Assembly (NCBI GenBank): GCA_002724825.1
Contig: PBPU01000045.1
Location: 18,770-24,683, forward strand
Source of the DNA: Acidimicrobiaceae bacterium
GTDB lineage: Bacteria > Actinomycetota > Acidimicrobiia > Acidimicrobiales > UBA8592
Direction: 5' to 3'
DNA: 5,914 nt
Positions 1 through 4,771 of the stretch are shown one piece after another (within the stretch, counting starts at the first letter, position 1; every line of letters begins with the position of its first letter). Position numbers and translations under genes: made by a program. The notes under the pieces are model-generated. The model was given only the letters and a program-made list of their open reading frames with translations, was not told the origin of the DNA and ran no database searches.

Positions 1-527
1 TCAATCTCTGCAGCCCAGGAATCTTCGTCTTGAGGAAAGTCCGGATCAGAGATAGCTCCTACAGTTCGCGAGTACTGTAATAGCTGATCAGGATTCTGAG
101 CCCAATCGCGGAAATCTGAAGGAGCGGAGATAGCGGCCACTCCACTAATTTCTTCAGACAGGCTCGCAGCAGTGATTGCCAAAGCTCCACCTGTGCCAAA
201 ACCTGCAAGCCAAACTGAGTTCACTTGTGGGTTATTTTTTAAATCCTTTGCTGCGTTAATTGTGTCATCGAGCCACCCCTGCATTGAGAATTCTCCTTCT
301 GATCCTCCGCAGCCCCTATATGTGAAGGCGAGCACAATCCAACCAAGTGCTTTTGCCACGAGATCAGCAAAGTCATAATATGACCTATCGTTATCGACTC
401 CTTGACTCGCCCCTGAAGGGAACCCATGGCAAATCACTAGCCCTGCTGTGCCAGATATTCCTACACGATTAGGAGCAGCAAGGTGTCCGGTTAGTGAAAG
501 CCCATTAGAGTCGAGGACATATGCCAA
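1..527 (-). CDS. Alpha/beta hydrolase-fold protein, 3' end cut by the window edge
   Basis: The first 175 residues of an alpha/beta hydrolase are visible; the acid and histidine of the usual triad would lie off the left edge. Seen: a short beta-rich start, an HGFP oxyanion-type loop at residues 34-37, a strand then YRGCGGSEG at 70-78 (typical of serine hydrolases and S15-like peptidases), and the nucleophile elbow GFGTGG at 109-114. In the family the elbow is GxSxGG, so the catalytic Ser position is Gly111 here. The protein may therefore be non-catalytic, or belong to a subfamily that has lost the serine. No signal peptide is seen, suggesting a cytoplasmic protein. Start: a UAG at 537-539 closes the frame upstream and TTG at 525-527 is the first usual start codon after it; the nearest purine-rich site (AAAGGA, 545-550) is about 17 bases away, so translation may be coupled to the upstream gene. 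The substrate is unknown. Confidence 0.8.
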   Translation of the reverse strand, partial: MAYVLDSNGLSLTGHLAAPNRVGISGTAGLVICHGFPSGASQGVDNDRSYYDFADLVAKALGWIVLAFTYRGCGGSEGEFSMQGWLDDTINAAKDLKNNPQVNSVWLAGFGTGGALAITAASLSEEISGVAAISAPSDFRDWAQNPDQLLQYSRTVGAISDPDFPQDEDSWAAEI

Positions 528-536
528 TGCTTGCGC

Positions 537-728
537 CTAAATATTCCTTTGCCGGTAACCGCGGTTACGAGCTTCAGCGAGAGTATCTGGCCCAAAAACT
601 AGATACTGTTCCGATGCCATCAGTTCTTCGATAACTGATTCGTCTGTGACCTCGTCAAGGTCGTAGACGCGTTGGTTACGCTTATCCCCTAACCAACGGA
701 AATGCTCTACTCTTACGGGTCGTTTCAT
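537..728 (-). CDS. Small conserved-looking hypothetical protein, 63 aa
   Basis: A soluble 63-residue protein that I cannot assign to a named family. It has no membrane segment, cysteine cluster or recognised motif. It starts basic (MKRPVRVEHF), has an acidic middle rich in D and E (about residues 23-37), and ends basic (residues 51-62, several Arg). The short length, the FGPDTLAEARNRGY-like tail and the charge pattern recall small actinobacterial hypothetical proteins, but that is a recollection, not a search result. The start is well supported: GGAGG at 735-739 lies 6 bases before the ATG, and a promoter candidate lies just upstream. It stops with UAG 9 bases before the TTG start of the hydrolase and in the same frame, so the two are probably co-transcribed and translationally coupled. 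Function unknown. Confidence 0.72.
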   Translation of the reverse strand: MKRPVRVEHFRWLGDKRNQRVYDLDEVTDESVIEELMASEQYLVFGPDTLAEARNRGYRQRNI

Positions 729-746
729 GGGAAACCTCCGATGACT

Positions 747-775
747 ATTTTAGATACTAGAAAGTACATTGACGA
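747..775 (-). promoter_or_regulatory. Sigma-70-like promoter candidate for the 63-aa gene and hydrolase
   Basis: Reading the minus strand, TCGTCA (770-775; 4 of 6 match to TTGACA) and TAAAAT (747-752; 5 of 6 match to TATAAT) are separated by 17 bases. The predicted transcription start near 740 would give a leader of about 12 bases beginning at the GGAGG ribosome site. The spacing is ideal, but this rests on consensus matching only. Confidence 0.42.
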
Positions 776-790
776 ACGCTTTCAATGACA

Positions 791-820
791 AATTTGGGGA
801 TATTCTCATCTCCCCAAATT
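791..820 (-). terminator. Perfect 10-bp inverted repeat, possible terminator without a clear U-tract
   Basis: AATTTGGGGA (791-800) and TCCCCAAATT (811-820) are exact inverse complements around a 10-base loop. On the minus strand the stem is followed by TGTCATTG, so the only U-run is inside the stem (AAATTT). It sits just upstream of the promoter candidate for the 63-aa gene. It could therefore end minus-strand transcription from the 1079-1537 gene or from the 921-998 element. It could also be a protein-binding palindrome for that promoter. The pairing is certain; the role is not. Confidence 0.4.
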
Positions 821-920
821 CAATCCTGGATCACGAACTGCGTTTAGGTAACACAACCAAATCAGGTGGGACCTGAACCTGACCGCATTGTTCGCGGGTG
901 ACCAGTTGATATTTACATCT

Positions 921-988
921 TGGTCCAGGGGCCGCTTAGTAGCTGGCCACCTCCAAGGTCCCAAAAATATTACTACTCAGTTGGACCA
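921..988 (-). repeat. Nested inverted repeats, possible folded RNA
   Basis: Pairs that nest inside one another: TGGTCCA (921-927) with TGGACCA (982-988), AGTAG (938-942) with CTACT (973-977), TGG (944-946) with CCA (961-963), and ACCT (949-952) with AGGT (956-959) closing a 3-base loop. Unpaired stretches separate the helices. On the minus strand the outer helix includes the distal half of a very strong ribosome site and would pair with sequence just after a UAA stop. No known Rfam family was recognised. The individual helices are short, so chance pairing is possible. Confidence 0.3.
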
Positions 989-989
989 C
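936..989 (-). CDS. Possible short peptide or leader ORF (14-17 codons)
   Basis: Minus-strand AAAGGAGGTGGTCC (983-996) is complementary to the 3' end of 16S rRNA over its whole length, allowing one G:U pair. This is far longer than a usual Shine-Dalgarno sequence. In frame after it are GTG (987-989, too close to the core) and CTG (978-980, 8 bases after GGAGG), then a short frame that ends in the residues LEVASY and UAA at 936-938. A second GGAGGTGG lies in the same frame 39 bases downstream. The lack of an ATG and the tiny size make coding uncertain. It could instead be a regulatory RNA that pairs with ribosomes. I do not recognise a family. Confidence 0.22.
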   Translation of the reverse strand: MVQLSSNIFGTLEVASY

Positions 990-1078
990 CTCCTTTCGTT
1001 GGTGAAAATGAGCCTAGCTTCCGTTTCGACTACGTGCCGATGTTTCATTAACAATTTTTGTTTCTAGTTCAGCATGCC

Positions 1079-1537
1079 TTACACGTCATTTACTTCGGAG
1101 ATCTGGTTCCCGATAGCACCAATATTTCTCAAGAATTGAATCCCTAAATCAACAACACAGACAATATCCACTGCGTCTAGCTCTAGGCCAGATTTCTTGG
1201 ATCGCCTAATTAATTCGTCGACGAGATCATCTTCATGTGCGATGACCGTCTTATTTCGCAATGCAGCCGCTTCAGCCTCGGTATCTATACTGCCGTAACT
1301 TGCTACCCCGCGCTTTCGAAAATACGTTATTTGCCATCTGAGCAGGAGCCTAACTTCATCATGTGTCACACGCATCGAGATTTCTTTTGGGAGATTATCA
1401 GCTATGAATTCAACGGCTTCTTCAATGTCGAGCATAGTTTGAGCAGGTGTTTGTCGAAGTCTGGCAGACACCATCACAACAAAAAACCATGCCAAAGTAA
1501 TTACTGTTACTGACGCTATAGATATATATACCCACAT
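1079..1537 (-). CDS. Small single-pass membrane protein of unknown function, 152 aa
   Basis: One N-terminal hydrophobic segment, about residues 3-24, is followed by SARLR. The positive charges after the segment suggest an outside N-terminus and a cytoplasmic body. The rest is mostly helical and charged. There is an acidic stretch at 37-48, a region with LLLRWQITYFRKRG (65-78), and a segment HEDDLVDELIRRSKKSG (101-117) leading into a hydrophobic C-terminal helix pair. No catalytic motif, cysteine pair or peptidase signature is seen, and I cannot name the family; it resembles unnamed membrane-anchored actinobacterial proteins. Start: ATG at 1535-1537 begins exactly at the membrane segment, but the preceding bases offer only a weak ribosome site (TTGAG), and a -10-like TAACGT lies 10 bases upstream, so a short or absent leader is possible. 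The gene is divergent from the hydrolase-suf block. Confidence 0.68.
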   Translation of the reverse strand: MWVYISIASVTVITLAWFFVVMVSARLRQTPAQTMLDIEEAVEFIADNLPKEISMRVTHDEVRLLLRWQITYFRKRGVASYGSIDTEAEAAALRNKTVIAHEDDLVDELIRRSKKSGLELDAVDIVCVVDLGIQFLRNIGAIGNQISEVNDV

Positions 1538-1610
1538 CTCAATGTAAACGTTAGCCGTTCAGAGTTGAAAAGGCAGCACTATCGCTGTGGCGACTTGTAG
1601 GATAAGGACT
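1538..1610. promoter_or_regulatory. Divergent intergenic region with start-site signals for both flanking genes
   Basis: These 73 bases separate the two divergent genes and must carry both promoters unless transcription enters from farther away. On the plus strand TAGGAT (1598-1603) fits TANNNT and lies 7 bases before the ATG at 1611, which is where a leaderless transcript would begin. The same bases also contain AGGA and AAGGA that could act as ribosome sites. On the minus strand TAACGT (1548-1553) is in a similar position relative to ATG 1537. No good -35 partner is seen for either. Confidence 0.3.
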
Positions 1611-2219
1611 ATGAGTACATTATTTTTTGAGGATTCCGGATTAGAAATTCACAAAGTCGTAGTCGGCCCTATGGATAATAATGTTTTTGTCTTGCGTTGC
1701 ACCGAAACAGGCGAAGGGGCTTTAATCGATGCTGCCAATGAGCACGAACGACTTCTAGACCTCTGCAAGAACCTAGGAGTTAAGCAAGTCCTTGAAACTC
1801 ATGGGCATTGGGACCATATTCAGGCTGTCCCACATGTACGTGATGCTGGATACTCAGTTTTTGTCACCCAAGAAGATGCCCATATGCTAGATAGCTACGA
1901 TGAAATTTTAGAAGATGAATCAGTTATCGAAGTAGGGCGACTCAGGCTCCACACTATCCTTACCCCCGGCCACACCCCTGGATCGATATGTTTCCGCATA
2001 CAAGGTCGACCAATCCTCTTTTCAGGCGATACTTTATTTCCAGGCGGCCCAGGAGCAACCCAATTTGAAGGCGGCGACTTCACAAAGATTATTGAATCTA
2101 TTGATCGCCGTTTATTCACACTAACCGCCGATACCCTCGTCCTTCCAGGTCACGGAGATGAGACCACTATTGGTGCGGAGCGACCTCATCTGGACGAGTG
2201 GATTGATAGAGGCTGGTAG
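1611..2219 (+). CDS. Metallo-beta-lactamase-fold hydrolase, glyoxalase II-like
   Basis: A 202-residue soluble enzyme with the complete binuclear metal site of the glyoxalase II branch of the metallo-beta-lactamase superfamily. From the ATG at 1611 these are H64, H66, D68 and H69 in THGHWDH, H121 in GHTPGS, D140 in FSGDTLF and H181 in PGHGDET. The family hydrolyses thioesters or related bonds (hydroxyacylglutathione and others); some relatives act on persulfides or lactones. The full seven-ligand set argues for hydrolysis rather than the mononuclear-iron persulfide dioxygenase chemistry, but the substrate cannot be read from sequence. At about 200 residues it lacks the C-terminal helical domain of classical glyoxalase II. 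Start: GTG at 1587 is in frame, but ATG 1611 has AGGA at 1599-1602, 8 bases upstream, and begins just before the first strand. It is co-directional with sufC, 57 bases upstream, so a link to sulfur metabolism is possible but inferred. Confidence 0.88.
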   Translation: MSTLFFEDSGLEIHKVVVGPMDNNVFVLRCTETGEGALIDAANEHERLLDLCKNLGVKQVLETHGHWDHIQAVPHVRDAGYSVFVTQEDAHMLDSYDEILEDESVIEVGRLRLHTILTPGHTPGSICFRIQGRPILFSGDTLFPGGPGATQFEGGDFTKIIESIDRRLFTLTADTLVLPGHGDETTIGAERPHLDEWIDRGW

Positions 2220-2276
2220 CAAGATAATTAGTCTTTTGGGAATAGGGTTAATTAGGCAAAGGGATACACTTCAGTG

Positions 2277-3023
2277 ATGGCCAAATCGTTAATCGAAATT
2301 CAAGATCTTCATGTCAAAGCAGAAGATGGAAGCGGGATACTAAATGGAGTAAATCTCTCAATTGCTGAGGGAGAGATCCATGCTTTGATGGGTCCGAACG
2401 GATGCGGAAAATCTACCTTAGCTTCGGTTTTATTAGGCTCACCAGAGTACATAGTAGAATCAGGGGAGATTCTACTTAAGGGCGAAAATATTACTGAGTG
2501 GAGCGCCGATAATAGAGGAAAGGCGGGGATGTTCCTTGCATTCCAATACCCACAAGAGTTTTCTGGAGTAAGTGTCCTCAACTTTCTAAGACAAACAGTT
2601 GAAGCCAGAACTGGAAAGGAAATATCTATTCTTAGCCTCCGAAAACAAATGCTTGCTTGGATGGACCGGCTAGATATTGATCCTGAGTTTGCTGACCGTT
2701 ACCTCAACGAGGGATTTTCTGGGGGGGAGAAAAAGCGAAATGAAATCCTTCAAATGGCTCTACTCGAACCTGAATTTGCCGTCCTCGATGAAACTGATTC
2801 TGGGCTTGATATTGATGCTCTTCAAATTGTCGCTACCGGAATCAAAGAAATTATGAACAAGAACCCGAAAATCTCTGTTCTGACCATAACGCACTATCAA
2901 CGACTTCTAGATCACTTACAACCCCATCATGTGCATATTTTAATTGATGGCAAGATTGCCAAAAGCGGGGGATTTGAGCTGGTTGAGCAACTCGATGCCG
3001 AAGGTTACGAGGAATGGCTATGA
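2277..3023 (+). CDS. sufC: SufC, Fe-S cluster assembly ATPase
   Basis: A cytoplasmic ABC-type ATPase of 248 residues, the usual SufC length. SufC powers the SufBCD scaffold on which iron-sulfur clusters are built. Seen in order: Walker A GPNGCGKST (39-47), Q-loop glutamine Q90 in FLAFQYPQ (typical of SufC), signature FSGGEKKR (147-154), Walker B with D171 and E172 in AVLDETDSGLD, and switch histidine H206 in TITHYQR, followed by the C-terminal GYEEWL-type end. No membrane domain is present, as expected for SufC. Start: GTG 2274 and ATG 2277 are adjacent; AAAGGG at 2258-2263 serves either, at a somewhat long spacing of 10-13 bases. The 57-base gap before the gene contains GATAAT at 2223-2228, a possible -10 element with a TTGATA 14 bases upstream, a short spacer, so a promoter here is weak. 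The stop overlaps the sufS start. Its usual partners sufB and sufD do not adjoin it. Confidence 0.95.
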   Translation: MAKSLIEIQDLHVKAEDGSGILNGVNLSIAEGEIHALMGPNGCGKSTLASVLLGSPEYIVESGEILLKGENITEWSADNRGKAGMFLAFQYPQEFSGVSVLNFLRQTVEARTGKEISILSLRKQMLAWMDRLDIDPEFADRYLNEGFSGGEKKRNEILQMALLEPEFAVLDETDSGLDIDALQIVATGIKEIMNKNPKISVLTITHYQRLLDHLQPHHVHILIDGKIAKSGGFELVEQLDAEGYEEWL

Positions 3024-4252
3024 CTATTGACGTGACGGAAATAAAGAAGGACTTCCCCGTTCTTCAAAGGCATATCAATGGAAAGCGACTTATCTATCTT
3101 GACTCTGCAAACACGTCTCAGAAACCGGTTTCTGTAATGGACGCGATGGAAGACTACTATCGGCAGTTTAATGCAAACGTCCACAGAGGCTCGTATCAAC
3201 TTGCAAATGAGGCAACTGCTATTCTCGAAGGCTCTCGAGATAAGGTAACCTCCTTTATTAACGCTAATTCAAGGCAAGAAGTCGTATTCACAAAGAATGC
3301 CACAGAAGCAATGAACCTTATCTCTAATACTTGGGGACGTGAACACCTATCTGATGGTGACGCTATTGTTCTAACCGAGTTGGAACATCATGCAAATATC
3401 GTCCCATGGCAAATGCTCGCATCTGAAAAAAACTTTGAAATCAGATGGATAAAAATCGATGATAATGGACACCTTGATCTTTCAGATTTTGATCAGTTAA
3501 TTGATGGAGCGAAACTTCTTAGCTTTGCAGCAATGTCTAATGTTTTGGGAACTTTTACCCCTGTAAGAGAGTTAACTAGCAGAGCGCAAGAGATGGGCTT
3601 AACAGTCCACGCTGATGCCAGCCAATACACCCCCCATAGCAAGACCGATGTTCAGGAGATGGGAATTGATTTTCTAACCTTTACCGGCCATAAATTACTT
3701 GGCCCAATGGGCATAGGGGTTTTGTGGGGGAAACAAAACTTGCTTGAATCGATGCCGCCTTTTCTTGGTGGTGGGGAAATGATTTTAAATGTCACAAAAG
3801 AAGGCTTCTCAACTAACGAGCTACCTTGGAAGTTTGAGGCAGGTACACCTATGGTTGCTGAGGCTGCAGGGTTAGGTGCAGCTATCGATTATTTATCCAA
3901 CGTTGGCATGGAAGAAATTAGAAATCATGAAATTGTTTTGACCGGCTATGCACTTGAACGTTTGAATTCAGAATTCGGAGAAACTATCTCAATCTTTGGG
4001 CCTAGAGATCCCTCAGAACGTGGTGGGGTTATCTCCTTTACCTTCGATGGCGCTCATCCTCATGATATTTCTCAAGTATTAGATGAAGAGAATATCTGCA
4101 TACGTGCGGGCCACCATTGTGCAAAACCGTTAATGCAAGTCCTTAATGTCGGAGCTACATCTCGCGTGTCTATGTATCTTTATAATGACCATTCAGATAT
4201 TGACGCTTTGGTTTCGGGGCTACATAAAGTACGTGATCTGTTCGTCCCGTAA
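3020..4252 (+). CDS. sufS: SufS, group II cysteine desulfurase
   Basis: A PLP enzyme of 410 residues (normal length) that removes sulfur from cysteine, leaving alanine and an enzyme-bound persulfide for Fe-S assembly. Seen: LDSANTSQKP and NANVHRGSYQLA near the N-terminus, His pair in LEHHAN (123-124), HADASQ (197-202; Asp199 and Gln202 contact PLP), PLP lysine K225 in TGHKLLGP, and catalytic Cys367 in IRAGHHCAKP, the RxGHHCA hallmark of SufS as opposed to IscS. The HPHD histidine H348, 19 residues before the Cys, matches the position that binds SufU zinc in Bacillus subtilis SufS (known there, inferred here). Start: ATG 3014 is in frame, but GAGGA at 3009-3013 abuts it, while it is 6 bases from ATG 3020. 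That ATG overlaps the sufC stop as ATGA, a classic sign of translational coupling. Confidence 0.96.
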   Translation: MTIDVTEIKKDFPVLQRHINGKRLIYLDSANTSQKPVSVMDAMEDYYRQFNANVHRGSYQLANEATAILEGSRDKVTSFINANSRQEVVFTKNATEAMNLISNTWGREHLSDGDAIVLTELEHHANIVPWQMLASEKNFEIRWIKIDDNGHLDLSDFDQLIDGAKLLSFAAMSNVLGTFTPVRELTSRAQEMGLTVHADASQYTPHSKTDVQEMGIDFLTFTGHKLLGPMGIGVLWGKQNLLESMPPFLGGGEMILNVTKEGFSTNELPWKFEAGTPMVAEAAGLGAAIDYLSNVGMEEIRNHEIVLTGYALERLNSEFGETISIFGPRDPSERGGVISFTFDGAHPHDISQVLDEENICIRAGHHCAKPLMQVLNVGATSRVSMYLYNDHSDIDALVSGLHKVRDLFVP

Positions 4253-4265
4253 TTAAACTGTAGTT

Positions 4266-4742
4266 ATGTCTTCACTTGATGATCTGTATAAGGAAATAAT
4301 CCTTGACCATTACCGCTCTCCAAGAAACCAGGGAGAACTTGAGCCGCCTGCGCATCGATGTGAAGGGTTCAATCCTCTTTGTGGCGATGAGGTCATTGTT
4401 TTCGTTTCATTAATTGATCAGAAAATTGATGAGATTAAGATTGGTGGTCAGGGTTGTTCAATCAGTCAAGCATCGGCGTCAATGATGACTGAGATCATAA
4501 AAGGAAAAAGTATCAGCGAAGCTGAAGAAATAATTCATGCTTTCAAAGAGATGATGGACATCTATGAAAGTGAACTATCTGGAGAAGAAACTGATGGAGC
4601 GTCACCTAGCGTTGATCTTGGCGATCTTGAAGCACTCCAGGGAGTAGTCAAATATCCAGTCAGAATAAAGTGCGCGACACTTGCATGGAACACTTTGACC
4701 CAATCCATTAATGAAATCCAAAACATAGATGATTCTCTGTAG
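4266..4742 (+). CDS. sufU: SufU, zinc-dependent sulfurtransferase partner of SufS
   Basis: A 158-residue IscU-fold protein that takes the persulfide sulfur from SufS and passes it on to Fe-S cluster assembly. Zinc ligands and the acceptor are seen as C39 and D41 in NPLCGD, C64 in GCSISQAS, and C136 in KCATLAW. The insertion between C64 and C136 (about residues 103-128, acidic and Gly-rich) separates SufU from IscU and fits the Gram-positive/actinobacterial type. The start is the only plausible ATG; no Shine-Dalgarno sequence is visible in the 13 bases after the sufS stop, so expression probably relies on translation through from sufS. No sufT/paaD-like gene follows; the next gene is convergent and 29 bases away. 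Confidence 0.95.
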   Translation: MSSLDDLYKEIILDHYRSPRNQGELEPPAHRCEGFNPLCGDEVIVFVSLIDQKIDEIKIGGQGCSISQASASMMTEIIKGKSISEAEEIIHAFKEMMDIYESELSGEETDGASPSVDLGDLEALQGVVKYPVRIKCATLAWNTLTQSINEIQNIDDSL

Positions 4743-4771
4743 TGAACTAGGTACTACTTGACCGTCGATAG

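Larger units (their letters stand above)
821..1078. other. Gene-poor region with a structured element at 921-998
   Basis: No long open frame with coding character exists here on either strand, and no tRNA, SRP RNA or tmRNA signature was found. It holds a hairpin TCAGGT-GGG-ACCTGA (862-876) followed by a second ACCTGA (877-882). It also holds two copies of GGAGGTGG on the minus strand (986-993 and 947-954) and nested inverted repeats at 921-988. A small AT-rich inverted repeat AACAA-TTT-TTGTT lies at 1050-1062. Taken together this may be an untranslated RNA or leader on the minus strand, downstream of the membrane-protein gene and ending at the 791-820 hairpin. Confidence 0.35.

Noticed and set aside
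32..47. Plus-strand GAGGAAAGTCCGGA-like string resembling the P4 core of RNase P RNA
   Set aside because: It lies antisense inside an unbroken hydrolase frame whose residues fit the family, and no partner conserved region of RNase P RNA is seen nearby.
172..378. Plus-strand frame of 68 codons
   Set aside because: Shadow of the minus-strand hydrolase, which has clear family motifs.
862..900. Plus-strand TGAACCTGA near a CCGC/GCGG stem, resembling part of a TPP riboswitch
   Set aside because: The CTGAGA half and the closing conserved bases are missing, and no plus-strand gene lies just downstream.
865..900. GGTGGGACC followed by CCGC and GCGG, resembling a T-box motif
   Set aside because: No Stem I, specifier or terminator arrangement, and the next gene downstream is on the opposite strand.
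982..998. Fragment of the 16S rRNA 3' end on the plus strand
   Set aside because: The match stops at about 17 bases; the conserved helix sequence upstream in 16S rRNA is absent, so this is a mimic or an SD on the other strand, not an rRNA gene.
1235..1513. Plus-strand frame of 92 codons
   Set aside because: Antisense to the membrane-protein gene; low-complexity, Cys/His-rich translation without a ribosome site or motif.
4743..4771. Bidirectional terminator between sufU and the sulfatase
   Set aside because: The 29 bases contain no convincing stem or T-run; any termination signal must lie within the gene ends.
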